From Gemmatimonadota bacterium (GTDB lineage: Bacteria; Gemmatimonadota; Gemmatimonadetes; Gemmatimonadales; Gemmatimonadaceae): a DNA stretch of 17,943 bases. A program made the translations under genes and the position numbers. Of this stretch, positions 1-8,184 are shown piece by piece. The stretch is taken from positions 1-17,943 of the forward strand of contig JAHFCS010000010.1 of assembly GCA_023249395.1 (NCBI GenBank), written 5' to 3'. The notes under the pieces were generated by a model. That model made no database searches. It was given only the letters and a program-made list of their open reading frames with translations, and was not told where the DNA came from. Every line of letters starts with the position of its first letter. Position 1 is the first letter of the stretch.

Positions 1-2117
1 TCCGCCGAATCGAGCTGGAGCGGCGCGTCGGCATCGAGGCAGAGATAGAGCGCTCCAAGCTGCAACTGGGTTCGCGCGCTCCCGGAATTGAGCGAAACCA
101 AATGCCGCCACGCGCGAGCCGCACCCTCGAAATCGCCGAGCTCCAGCCGCATGCTGCCGAAGTAGTACAGCACATCTTCGTGATCCGGGTTCAGCTCGAG
201 GGCGTTGGCGTAGCTGTCCGAGGAGAGCCGCGCCTGCCGCGCAATGCGCTGCGCTGTCGCCTGGCGGTACAGCACCCAGAATTTCTGCACCCGGGCGCGA
301 TCGGTGACCGGCGCTCCGCCTTCGACCATCAGGATCCGCTGGTTCGACGCCACGTCGGTGCGCACGTCCCGCGCGCCGCTCGGCCACAACACCTCGATCG
401 TGTCTGCCTTGGACAGTACTCCCAAGCCGAATGTCTCGATGAGGCTGTTCTGCGAGAGATAGGGACTCTGCGCGCCGACTTGGCGCACTTGGGCGGCGCC
501 GTTGGCCACCAGCCGCAGCTTCGCACCGATCCCCTGTCGATTGCTCTTCGTTCCCCGAACCTCCACCTGCAGCCAGCGTTTGCGGTTGCCGCCATCGTTA
601 CGCAGGAGGAGTCCGGGACCACCATGGTTCACGACGAAAACGTCGATATCGCCATCGTTGTCATAATCGGCGAATGCGGCACCGCGTCCGACGTATGCCG
701 TGCCAAAATAGGAACCGCTCACTAGCGACACGTCGAAGAAGCCCTCCTCCTTGCCGCGGTTCCAGAACAACTTGCTCTCCATCGGCACCAGGGTCGCAGG
801 ATCGTCGCGCTTCTGCAGCGTACTGCCATTGACGACGAACAGATCGAGCTTGCCGTCGTTGTCGTAATCGATGAATGATGTCGCCCAGCCGACGTAGTCG
901 AGGGAGATCTGCCCCAGGCCGAAGCGGTCCGACTCGTCCATGAACGTCAGCGACGGCCCGGGACGCGACTTCGCCTGTGCCGGGTATTGGTGCATCTGGT
1001 TGTCGTAGAGCGCGTTCCCCTGCGCCAGCCAGTGCGTCAGGAACAGGTCCTGAGAGCCGTCGCCATTCCAGTCGCCGACTGCAATACCCATGGAGCTTCG
1101 GTAGTCGGAAACGCGTGCCGCCTCCCCGATGTCCTGGAACTTCCCGTTGCCGAGATTGCGATACAGGGCGTTCTGAGAAACGTCGTTGGCGACGTAGAGA
1201 TCCGGCCAGCCGTCCTCGTCCAGGTCCACCCACGACGCGGCGAGTCCTCGTCCCCCGGAGTTGGTCACCCCCGCAGCGTGGGCGAGATCCGTGAAGGTGC
1301 CGTCGCCGTTGTTGTGAAAGAGCAGATTGCGCTCGCCCGGAAAGGCGAGCGGATTGATGCTGGCCGGATTCTCGACGTCGTACACTCCGCTCACGCCAGC
1401 TTGCGTGCTCTTCTGACGCGTGAATTTCACGTAGCCCGTCACGTACAGGTCGAGGAAGCCGTCCTTGTCGTAGTCTCCCCACGCCGCGCCCGTCCAGAAT
1501 CCTCGCGGCGCGCCGATACCGGATGCAACGCTTCGGTCCGTGAAGGTGCCGTCACCGTTGTTCTGGTACAGGACGTTGTGTTCGTACGCCGTGATGAGGA
1601 GGTCGACGTCGCCGTCGTTGTCGTAGTCCGCCCACGCGACTGCCATTCCCCAGCCGTGAAAATCGATTCCCGCTTTCGCGGTGACGTCGGTGAAGGTGCC
1701 GTCGTGGTTGTTGTGGTAGAGCACGGCGCGGGCGGGCGACTGTCGGCGCTCGGCGTCCGACGCGTCGATCGAGCCGACTTCGTTCGCCACCGCGAGATCG
1801 ACCCATCCGTCGTTGTCGTAGTCGCCCCACGCCGCGCCTGATCCCATATCCTCTGGCAGCCACGATGAGCGCTTGCCGTTGAATTGGCGAAAGGTGATGC
1901 CCGATGCGCGCGTGGCGTCGGTGAACACGACCCTGGGGTAGTCCGCGGGGAGCGACCGTGCCAGCTCAGACGTTACGCCTTCGACATTTTCGCCGGGACG
2001 GTATGTCGGCTCCGCGCGATGCAGCCACAAGCCAGCCACCGTGGCTGCCCCGAGAAATACGACGCCGCCACCCACGGTGATCAGTAACAACCGTCTCCGT
2101 TTCGTGAGTCGCGCCAT
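1..2117 (-). CDS. FG-GAP/VCBS repeat protein with ASPIC/UnbV domain and TPR tail (partial, C-terminus off the left edge)
   Basis: The frame is open from the ATG at 2117 to the left edge: 705 codons with no stop, so the C-terminus is missing. Residues about 6-33 form a basic-then-hydrophobic signal anchor (RRRLLLITVGGGVVFLG), so the protein is probably exported. At least seven FG-GAP/VCBS units follow, recognised by calcium-loop motifs such as DYDNDGWVDL, DYDKDGFLDL, DLDEDGWPDL and DYDNDGDIDV. An ASPIC/UnbV domain lies at about 510-585, with the IGAK and EVLWPSG landmarks. TPR-like helices follow from about residue 600 (ALELNPDHEDVLYYFGSMRLELGDFEGA). Such beta-propeller proteins are extracellular or periplasmic, and the TPR tail suggests protein binding; no substrate can be named. 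It starts 13 bases after the cytochrome gene on the same strand, so it is probably co-transcribed with it. No good ribosome binding site lies close to the ATG; a GGAGAG inside the end of the cytochrome gene is rather far away. Confidence 0.9.
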   Translation of the reverse strand, partial: MARLTKRRRLLLITVGGGVVFLGAATVAGLWLHRAEPTYRPGENVEGVTSELARSLPADYPRVVFTDATRASGITFRQFNGKRSSWLPEDMGSGAAWGDYDNDGWVDLAVANEVGSIDASDAERRQSPARAVLYHNNHDGTFTDVTAKAGIDFHGWGMAVAWADYDNDGDVDLLITAYEHNVLYQNNGDGTFTDRSVASGIGAPRGFWTGAAWGDYDKDGFLDLYVTGYVKFTRQKSTQAGVSGVYDVENPASINPLAFPGERNLLFHNNGDGTFTDLAHAAGVTNSGGRGLAASWVDLDEDGWPDLYVANDVSQNALYRNLGNGKFQDIGEAARVSDYRSSMGIAVGDWNGDGSQDLFLTHWLAQGNALYDNQMHQYPAQAKSRPGPSLTFMDESDRFGLGQISLDYVGWATSFIDYDNDGKLDLFVVNGSTLQKRDDPATLVPMESKLFWNRGKEEGFFDVSLVSGSYFGTAYVGRGAAFADYDNDGDIDVFVVNHGGPGLLLRNDGGNRKRWLQVEVRGTKSNRQGIGAKLRLVANGAAQVRQVGAQSPYLSQNSLIETFGLGVLSKADTIEVLWPSGARDVRTDVASNQRILMVEGGAPVTDRARVQKFWVLYRQATAQRIARQARLSSDSYANALELNPDHEDVLYYFGSMRLELGDFEGAARAWRHLVSLNSGSARTQLQLGALYLCLDADAPLQLDSA

Positions 2118-2130
2118 CGAATCTCGGGCC

Positions 2131-4239
2131 TTACTCTCCGGAAGCTACGCTGATCGTTCGATGATCCTCTGACATCACCGTGACCGCCGCTGTGATGCCT
2201 GACTCCTTGCCGAAGAGGAAGTTGAGGAGAAACTGGTCGGCCTTGCGGTACATGAGCCTCGCCGTCACATGGAGCTCGGTCACTCTCCCTTGTGGAACTC
2301 GCATGGTAACCGTGCGGTCGAGGGGTGACGCCGTATCACCGCGCGCCTTCGCCGAGGCAGGTTTTCCTGTACTCACGAGCGTTCCGGGACAGATGAAGGT
2401 GAATTGCTCCTGATCGGAGAACCCCGGAAACAAGGCGCGCCGATAGCGAACGCCGACCATCTCCCACAGGTTGTGCCTGTCGATGAGATTGCCGTACTGA
2501 TCCACCGGCTCTGCCTTGAGCATGAAGCTCCCTGGTGCGATGAAGTGCCCCGAATCGCGCTGGCCCGTCTGATACACCACGTTGCCCGCCTGGTCGGTGA
2601 CGGTTAGCTCCACCCACGCCTGAATGATGTCGAGCGGACCGGTGGGGAAGTCGTGTCCCGGTTTGTTGTTGGTGAGCACCGCCTGGAGCATGATCGGGCG
2701 GCCCGCGACAGCCGTCGCGGGAGCCACAAGCTCAATGGGCACGGCGGGTCCGGTACGCCACTTCTTGGTGATCTCCGGAATGGCGATCTCACCGCGCAGC
2801 CACTTCTCCGTAAGCCGCACCTGTTCGGCAGCGCCGGGAAGATGGAGAGCCGCGGGGATGAACTGGTTCGCACCCAGGAAACGATGACTGCGGTGCTTGC
2901 CGTCGTCTGGTGAGCGGTTGTAGTCGCGGTCGTCGCCGCGGGCCGGATCGCTGGAGACCTTGAGCGGCATGTGACACTCGCGACACTCGATGGTCTTCGT
3001 TGGGTCCCCGGGATGATTCCAGCGACTCTTCCGCCAGTTGTCGTACTGGTTCTGCAGCTGGACCCAGCCTACACGGTTGATCTCTTTATCGATGAACTGC
3101 TTGTGGCAAGCCGCGCAGAACTCGGGATTCTTGAAGAGCTTGTGCTGCAGCGTCTCGATATGATGGCGAGGGTACGCGCGGATGAGAAAGTCACTCGCGG
3201 CTTGCTTCGCAGCACCGGGCTCCAGCTCGAACACGTACCGACCCGGCTGTGACATGACATACGCAGCATTGCCCTTCACGTCGGTCTTCTTGATCGCGTG
3301 ACAGGCGATACAGGAGACGCCTTCCTTGTAGCCGACCAGATTGGTCAGATCCTTGTTGAAGATGTTCTTGGTGCCCGCGAACAGGGAGATCGGGTCGTGA
3401 CAGCCGCCGCAGTATCGTGTCGACTCCGGCCCGTTCTGCTCGCCCATCACCGACTGCACTTTCTGGAACGCTGGATCCATCGCCGAGTAGCGGTGGGCGC
3501 TCACCGCCCACTCATCGTAGATCTGCTTGTGGCAATTCGCCGTTCCGCATGATGCCGAACCGGACAGCGAGCGCGCATCGTACGCACCCCCACTGCTCGT
3601 CTTTGCGAGGCTCGGCGCGAACGGCCGATTGCGACCGTAGAGATAGCTGTAGTCCTTCGGTAGCTGGTTAACCAGGCGCGTCGGCTGATAGACCGCGATG
3701 GAGATCGCGACTGGGACGAATGCCGCTGCCGTGAGATACAGTGTGACCATCCCAAATCGTCGCGACGCTGTGTGGACCGGTGCTCCGACTGCCGTCGTGC
3801 TCGCCCGAGCGGCACGGACCATTAGTGTCACCACGTGTGGGACGATGGACGCGATGAGCGCGAACGTCGCCACGACGTGCACCAAGTCCCACACATAGCC
3901 GATGCGCGTAGCAAAGATCGCCTGAGCCGTGAGCACGATCTCGGACAGGATGAGTATGGCCGTCGCCGTCATCGCGAAGTAGCCGGTCAGCACGACGTGC
4001 GAGAGTCGGATCGACCGATAGATCTTCCAGTGACCGAGTTGATACCATGCGAACGGGATGACGAAGGCGATGCCGGCCGCCGTATGGAACAGCACCATCA
4101 TCTGGTTCGGCACGCTGAACGGCAGGAAATAGATCGACAGTCCGCTGAGCGTCTCGAAGCCGAGGAGACCCGCCACGCATCGGAGCAGTACGTGCTGCCA
4201 CTGCTGCGCCTTCAGTTCGGCATGGGTTGGAGTTGGCAT
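2131..4239 (-). CDS. membrane cytochrome b-like / pentaheme cytochrome c fusion protein (cytochrome c554-like)
   Basis: The N-terminal fifth has about five hydrophobic segments (roughly residues 16-40, 46-68, 80-104, 115-142 and 163-184). Histidines lie in or near them (FHTAAG, SHVVL, LVHVV, VPHVV), consistent with b-type haem ligation. The exported part carries four CxxCH haem c motifs (CGGCH, CIACH, CAACH, CRECH, at about residues 277, 310, 375 and 419) and one expanded CGTANCH motif at about 231, giving up to five c haems. The EWAVSAH element after the first haem site and the later GHDFPTG motif are typical of cytochrome c554-like multihaem proteins. The C-terminal 200 residues have no haem motif and look beta-rich. 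The protein probably moves electrons between the quinone pool and periplasmic or surface partners. I chose the ATG at 4239 (702 aa); a GTG at 4263 would add eight residues. A close ribosome binding site is not evident. The redox partner is unknown. Confidence 0.85.
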   Translation of the reverse strand: MPTPTHAELKAQQWQHVLLRCVAGLLGFETLSGLSIYFLPFSVPNQMMVLFHTAAGIAFVIPFAWYQLGHWKIYRSIRLSHVVLTGYFAMTATAILILSEIVLTAQAIFATRIGYVWDLVHVVATFALIASIVPHVVTLMVRAARASTTAVGAPVHTASRRFGMVTLYLTAAAFVPVAISIAVYQPTRLVNQLPKDYSYLYGRNRPFAPSLAKTSSGGAYDARSLSGSASCGTANCHKQIYDEWAVSAHRYSAMDPAFQKVQSVMGEQNGPESTRYCGGCHDPISLFAGTKNIFNKDLTNLVGYKEGVSCIACHAIKKTDVKGNAAYVMSQPGRYVFELEPGAAKQAASDFLIRAYPRHHIETLQHKLFKNPEFCAACHKQFIDKEINRVGWVQLQNQYDNWRKSRWNHPGDPTKTIECRECHMPLKVSSDPARGDDRDYNRSPDDGKHRSHRFLGANQFIPAALHLPGAAEQVRLTEKWLRGEIAIPEITKKWRTGPAVPIELVAPATAVAGRPIMLQAVLTNNKPGHDFPTGPLDIIQAWVELTVTDQAGNVVYQTGQRDSGHFIAPGSFMLKAEPVDQYGNLIDRHNLWEMVGVRYRRALFPGFSDQEQFTFICPGTLVSTGKPASAKARGDTASPLDRTVTMRVPQGRVTELHVTARLMYRKADQFLLNFLFGKESGITAAVTVMSEDHRTISVASGE

Positions 4240-4335
4240 AGTGGAGCAAACACTCACCGGCACCGACCGTAGCGTAGTCAGGGAATCGCCGACGTCCTGT
4301 CGGGGAAACAGGCACGCGCGCTATACTGTCCCGTG
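4240..4335. promoter_or_regulatory. divergent intergenic region with a candidate leaderless promoter
   Basis: These 96 bases separate the divergent cytochrome and FG-GAP genes. On the plus strand a TATACT hexamer (4322-4327) fits a -10 box and would place transcription start at about 4333-4336, on the GTG-ATG start itself. No Shine-Dalgarno sequence precedes that start, so a leaderless transcript is possible. No convincing -35 box is seen 16-18 bases upstream. I see no clear promoter for the minus-strand cytochrome gene. Confidence 0.3.
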
Positions 4336-6093
4336 ATGCGTCATCCCACTCTTCGCCGTGCCGTCGTCGCCATTCCGTTCTTCGCCGCCATCGGTCTCGC
4401 TATCCGATTGGATCACGGGCCGATTCGCGCGCCCGCGAATGCGGCCCATCCGGGATTCGTGCTACGTGACGAGACCGCGGCGGCCGGCATCCACTTCGTG
4501 CATCACCGGCCGACATTCGACCGGAGGATCGCCAACGTCGAGCCGCACGTCGCGGCTCTCGGCGCCTCGGTGTCGGTCGCGGATTTTGATGGCGATGGAT
4601 GGTCCGATCTTTATTTCACAAACAGTCGTTTCGGTCAGCCAAACGCCCTGTACCGAAACCGTGGCGATGGCACCTTCGAAGACGTTGCGGCAAGCGCCGG
4701 GTTGGCAGATCTCAATCGCCCAGGCGAGGGCGTTTCGATGGGCAGCATCTGGGGCGACTTCGACAACGATGGCCGCGAGGACGTGCTGGTCTACCGCTAC
4801 GGATACCTGGCGCTGTTCAAGAATCTCGATGGGCGTCACTTCCAGGATGTCACGCAAGCAGCCGGATTACGACGCTGGGTCAACAGCAACGGTGCCATCT
4901 GGCTCGACTACGATCGCGATGGTCTGCTCGATCTCTACGTCACTGCGTATTTCCGCAGCGACGTGGATCTGTGGCACCTCACGACCACGCGGATCATGCA
5001 TAACAGCTTCGAGTTCGCTACCAATGGTGGAAAAAACATGCTTTTTCACAATCTCGGGGGTGGCAGATTCAACGACGTCACCGATCAGCTGGGAGTTGGT
5101 AGCACGCGATGGACGCTGGCCGCTGCGTCGGCCGACTTCAACGAGGACGGGTGGCCCGATATCTACCTCGCAAACGACTACGGTCCCGAGGAGCTGTACC
5201 TGAATGACCACGCACGGCGATTCGTACTCTCCACCGCCGGCCTCGAGAGTGAATCAAAGAGTGGAATGTCGGTCGCATTGGGCGACACATATAACCGTGG
5301 GCGCCTGGACGTGTTCGTCACCAACATCTCGGAGCGCGGGTATCTGTTTCAGAACAACAACCTGCGGCTGAACCTGATGTCCGAGGCGCGCGGGTTTCGC
5401 AACGTGGCCGATGCACAGGTTGCCGACGCCGGTTGGGCATGGGGGGCACAATTCGGCGATCTGAACAACGACGGATTCAACGAGCTGTTCGTCGCCAATG
5501 GGTTCATCTCCGCCGACCGGAACGCGAGCTACTGGTACGCCATGTCGAAAATCGCCGGCGCTAACGGCCATCTATTCGAGGACGCCAGGACATGGCCAGC
5601 GTTCGGAAATGCGAGCCTGTCCGGGTACGAGCGGTCACGTGTATTCCTCAATCGCGGCCTTTCCGGGTGGGTCGACGTCGCGACCGCGGTGGGCGTCACT
5701 GACGACTACGACGGTCGCGCCGTCGCGCTGGCTGATCTGTCGAATCGCGGCGCGGTTGACGTTATCGTCGCGAATCAGAACCAACCCGCGGTGCTCTATC
5801 GCGACTATCCCGATAGCGCCAGCCACTGGATCGCCTTTACACTCGTGGGAACTCGGAGTAACCGCAGCGCAATCGGGGCCGAAGTGGAGGTCGAGTCCGG
5901 GGGAATGAAGCAACGCCGGATCGTCGATGGAGGAATGGGCTTCGCGAGCCAGAACGACCGGCGGCTCCATTTCGGGCTCGGTCAGCACGAATGGGTGGAC
6001 CGCTGTGTGATCCACTGGCCCTCGGGCACACGCCAGGTGCTACAACATCTCTCGGTGGATCAATTCCACACCGTCACCGAACCGGCACGTTGA
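4336..6093 (+). CDS. FG-GAP/VCBS repeat protein with C-terminal ASPIC/UnbV domain (CRTAC1 family)
   Basis: This 585-residue protein starts at ATG 4336; a GTG directly before it at 4333 could also start. The N-terminus (LRRAVVAIPFFAAIGLAI) is a signal peptide or anchor. FG-GAP units with calcium-type loops recur along the chain: DFDGDGWSDL, DFDNDGREDV, DYDRDGLLDL, DFNEDGWPDI and DLNNDGFNEL. Several are followed by the LYRNRGDGTF or LFKNLDGRHF element that closes a propeller blade. The last 80 residues match ASPIC/UnbV (IGAEVEVESGG, VIHWPSGTRQV). The protein is probably an exported beta-propeller for binding or adhesion; no catalytic site is recognised. It is a paralogue of the protein at 1-2117 but lacks a TPR tail. 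It is divergent from the cytochrome gene and is followed at once by an RnfD-like membrane gene, which suggests a functional link to a redox complex. Confidence 0.9.
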   Translation: MRHPTLRRAVVAIPFFAAIGLAIRLDHGPIRAPANAAHPGFVLRDETAAAGIHFVHHRPTFDRRIANVEPHVAALGASVSVADFDGDGWSDLYFTNSRFGQPNALYRNRGDGTFEDVAASAGLADLNRPGEGVSMGSIWGDFDNDGREDVLVYRYGYLALFKNLDGRHFQDVTQAAGLRRWVNSNGAIWLDYDRDGLLDLYVTAYFRSDVDLWHLTTTRIMHNSFEFATNGGKNMLFHNLGGGRFNDVTDQLGVGSTRWTLAAASADFNEDGWPDIYLANDYGPEELYLNDHARRFVLSTAGLESESKSGMSVALGDTYNRGRLDVFVTNISERGYLFQNNNLRLNLMSEARGFRNVADAQVADAGWAWGAQFGDLNNDGFNELFVANGFISADRNASYWYAMSKIAGANGHLFEDARTWPAFGNASLSGYERSRVFLNRGLSGWVDVATAVGVTDDYDGRAVALADLSNRGAVDVIVANQNQPAVLYRDYPDSASHWIAFTLVGTRSNRSAIGAEVEVESGGMKQRRIVDGGMGFASQNDRRLHFGLGQHEWVDRCVIHWPSGTRQVLQHLSVDQFHTVTEPAR

Positions 6094-6113
6094 CCCGCCC
6101 GACACAGGCAACT

Positions 6114-6980
6114 GTGGCGCAGCAGCCGGCTCTGCTTCACTGGTGGAACCGAGGCGCGCAGCTCGACCCGCGTTACCTGATCGCGTTTCTTATCACGCTG
6201 GTGCTGGTGGTGGCTCAACTTCGCTACCACATGGTAGGCGGATACGACCGCCTGGCGCTGGCGCTGCTCACCTGCACCGCGACCGAAGCGCTGCTCTCGT
6301 GGTTCGACCGAGGCAGGATCGTCAATCTCCTGAGTGCATATATCAGCGGTATCAGCTTGACGCTCCTTATCAAGCCGCAGGGCGGGGCGCTCTGGCCCTT
6401 TGCGTTGGGCGGATTCCTGGCAATCTCGTCCAAGTACGTCTTACGCTATCGCGACAACCATCTCTGGAATCCGACGAACTTCGCCATCAGCGCCCTCTTG
6501 CTCGCAGCTCCGGACCGCGTCTCCGTTCTCAGCCACCAGTTCGGCAACGACGTGGCGACCAACCTCGTGATCTGGACTTTCGGACTGATCATCGCAGCGC
6601 GAGTCGGAGTACTCCACATCACACTCACGTATGTCGCGAGTTTCCTGGTGCTGAACGGCGCGCGCGCCTTGAGCCTGGGCCAACCGTTGCTGCCGGAGAT
6701 CGCTCCGATCACCGGACCGATGTATCAGCTGTTCGTTTTCTTCATGATCACAGACCCGCGCACGATAGTGCGCGGGCAGCGGCAGCAGATCGTCGTGGCG
6801 ATCCTGATCGCGTTGATGGAGACGCTGATCAGGTTCGCGTCCGATTCTGGATGGCCGCTGCCAACAGCGTTCAACGCGGCACCGGCGTTTCTGGCGCTGG
6901 CGATGGTGGGTCCCGTAGCAAAATGGCTCGATCTTCGTCGCGTGGCTGGAGGTAGCCCTCCCTTCAGGCGGAACCGGTAA
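6114..6980 (+). CDS. RnfD/NqrB-like integral membrane protein
   Basis: This is a hydrophobic protein of about 288 residues with eight or more membrane segments. Elements resembling the NqrB/RnfD family include KYVLRYRDNHLWNPTNFAIS (compare the family's FNPSNF region), a central SGISLTLLIKP stretch, and the late FFMITDPRT motif. Family members are membrane subunits of Na+- or H+-coupled NADH:quinone or ferredoxin oxidoreductases and usually carry covalent FMN on a Thr. I do not see the classical SGAT flavinylation site, so FMN attachment is doubtful. No other Rnf or Nqr subunit is in the window, so this is a stand-alone homologue. The start is uncertain. GTG 6114 has a weak AGG six bases upstream. 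TTG 6090 would overlap the preceding stop as TTGA and would add eight residues. It is co-directional with the FG-GAP gene and probably shares its transcript. Confidence 0.75.
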   Translation: MAQQPALLHWWNRGAQLDPRYLIAFLITLVLVVAQLRYHMVGGYDRLALALLTCTATEALLSWFDRGRIVNLLSAYISGISLTLLIKPQGGALWPFALGGFLAISSKYVLRYRDNHLWNPTNFAISALLLAAPDRVSVLSHQFGNDVATNLVIWTFGLIIAARVGVLHITLTYVASFLVLNGARALSLGQPLLPEIAPITGPMYQLFVFFMITDPRTIVRGQRQQIVVAILIALMETLIRFASDSGWPLPTAFNAAPAFLALAMVGPVAKWLDLRRVAGGSPPFRRNR

Positions 6981-6990
6981 CGACCGGTTC
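6971..6990. terminator. hairpin at a convergent junction, probably a bidirectional terminator
   Basis: GAACCGGT (6971-6978) and ACCGGTTC (6983-6990) form a perfect 8-bp stem with the loop AACG. It lies between the convergent RnfD-like gene and the plug lipoprotein gene, and the TAA stop of the former begins in the stem. Neither side has a clear T-run, so intrinsic termination may be weak. Confidence 0.5.
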
Positions 6991-6993
6991 AGT

Positions 6994-7458
6994 TCACGAG
7001 CGTGCGCGCAACCGCGACTTCCGTGGCGCGGCTTGCTTCGTGGTGATGACAATCACGCCGTTCACCCCGCGCGGACCGTACACGCTCGTTTCGGCGGGGG
7101 CCTTGAGCACCTTGATCTGCGCAATGTCCTCTGGCTTAAACCAGTCGATACCGCGGCTCTGCTCAATCAGCGTGGGCAGTCCGTCGATTATGTACAGCGG
7201 CTCGCCATCACCGACCATCCCACTGTGAATTTGAACAAAGAATCCTCCTCTCCGGGTGGGGACGATGTCTACACCCGAAAAGCGTCGGACGAACTGCTCG
7301 TCCTTTGCTTGTCGGCTAAGCCCGACCGTTGCCGGCTCTGCCGATTCGCCAACCGCGGACGACCTGTGATAACACCCACACAACGCAACGACGGCATACA
7401 CGCACGCGAAAATGCCGGTGGTACAGGTTAGGGAGGCGCGAGAAAGGGGCAGCGACAT
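6994..7458 (-). CDS. stand-alone TonB-dependent-receptor plug-domain lipoprotein
   Basis: This is a 154-residue protein. The N-terminus has a hydrophobic segment ending ALCGC, a lipobox-like site with the lipidated Cys at about residue 29, so the mature protein is probably a lipoprotein. The remainder matches a TonB plug domain: GEPLYIIDG, then DIAQIKVLKAPAETSVYGPRG, then NGVIVITTK. In SusC-type receptors this plug is followed by a 22-strand barrel; here the protein ends about 12 residues after ITTK and no barrel gene is adjacent. Short plug-only proteins of this kind occur in Gemmatimonadota and Bacteroidota (from family knowledge). Its role is unknown; it could bind a TonB partner or act as a surface sensor. 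It lies divergent to the ECF sigma/kinase pair, which may regulate it, and convergent with the RnfD-like gene across a hairpin. Confidence 0.8.
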   Translation of the reverse strand: MSLPLSRASLTCTTGIFACVYAVVALCGCYHRSSAVGESAEPATVGLSRQAKDEQFVRRFSGVDIVPTRRGGFFVQIHSGMVGDGEPLYIIDGLPTLIEQSRGIDWFKPEDIAQIKVLKAPAETSVYGPRGVNGVIVITTKQAAPRKSRLRARS

Positions 7459-7538
7459 AGAGGCTCCGGGTCTGAGATGAGGAGACGGTCTTGCCCTTTC
7501 CAGAACGGAATCGTGTGCGGAAACGGCTCACGTTTGTC

Positions 7539-7567
7539 TTGCCGTGTGCGCGCGCTACGTCTATGTT
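7539..7567 (+). promoter_or_regulatory. candidate promoter for the ECF sigma factor/kinase pair
   Basis: TTGCCG (7539-7544) and TATGTT (7562-7567) are separated by exactly 17 bases. Each matches four of six bases of the housekeeping consensus. Transcription would start near 7574 and give a leader of about 26 bases with a purine-rich GGCAGAGAGA before the ATG at 7600. The rest of the divergent region 7459-7599 shows no clear operator or minus-strand promoter. Confidence 0.4.
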
Positions 7568-7599
7568 CGGAGCCCGATGCCCCGGCGGCAGAGAGACGT

Positions 7600-8175
7600 A
7601 TGGCATCCGACCAATCCGACGTCACGGGTCTTCTGAAGCGCTGGAGCGCGGGGGACGAACGCGCGCGAAATCAACTCATCCCCCTCGTCTACGAACGGTT
7701 GCGCGAATTGGCGCACCAGCGTCTACGTGGCGCCCCGGCGGAAAGCTCGCTGAACACGACCGGCCTGGTTCATGAGGCATACATCCGGCTGGTTGATGCT
7801 CCTCGCCTCGACTTTCCAGACCGCGCGCATTTTTTGGCTCTTGCGTCCGAGGTCATGCGGAATCTGCTCGTCGACCGCGCCCGCGCCCGAATGGCGGCAA
7901 AGCGTGGGAGCGGCAACATTCCGCTGGAGCTGAACGAGACGCTTTGGATCTCAGATGACAATCTGGACAGCGTCACCGAGTTGCATGAGGCGCTCTTGCG
8001 TCTCGAAGCTATGAGCCCGCGGCGGGCCCTTCTGCTACAGCATCGCTACTTCGGCGGTCTGTCACTGCAGGAGAGCGCTACGGCGTCAGGCATCTCGCTG
8101 GCGACAACTAAGCGAGAACTACGATCAGCTAGAGCGTGGCTCGCGTTGGAGCTGCGCGGCGAGCTCCTCCACTAA
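7600..8175 (+). CDS. ECF RNA polymerase sigma factor, TIGR02999 type
   Basis: This 191-residue sigma factor starts at ATG 7600, with a purine-rich GAGAGA just upstream. Region 2 is visible at residues 12-95: LVYERLRELAHQRL, then the LVHEAYIRLVD core-binding segment, then RAHFLALASEVMRNLLVDRARARMAAKRG. Region 4 covers about 130-185, with SPRRALLLQHRYFGGLSLQE and a helix-turn-helix ending ATTKRELRSARAWL. This arrangement is typical of TIGR02999 sigma factors, which are normally encoded directly before a large Ser/Thr receptor kinase, and that is the case here nine bases downstream. In such pairs the kinase is thought to activate the sigma factor by phosphorylation in place of an anti-sigma factor. 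The target regulon is unknown; the divergent plug lipoprotein is a natural candidate. Confidence 0.93.
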   Translation: MASDQSDVTGLLKRWSAGDERARNQLIPLVYERLRELAHQRLRGAPAESSLNTTGLVHEAYIRLVDAPRLDFPDRAHFLALASEVMRNLLVDRARARMAAKRGSGNIPLELNETLWISDDNLDSVTELHEALLRLEAMSPRRALLLQHRYFGGLSLQESATASGISLATTKRELRSARAWLALELRGELLH

Positions 8176-8184
8176 CAGCGCTTC

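Noticed and set aside
102..725. A 207-codon plus-strand open frame near the left edge
   Set aside because: It lies antisense to the ASPIC/UnbV and TPR part of the minus-strand gene, which has clear family motifs through this region.
640..1830. Recurring GTCGTTGTCGTAGTC-like strings at irregular intervals, resembling a spaced repeat array
   Set aside because: On the minus strand they encode the repeated DYDND calcium loops of the FG-GAP protein. Spacing is irregular and the intervals are coding, so this is not CRISPR.
987..1841. A long plus-strand open frame rich in Val and Arg
   Set aside because: It is antisense to the FG-GAP repeat gene, and its VVVVV stretches are the reverse reading of the DNDGD codons. 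It has no recognisable domain.
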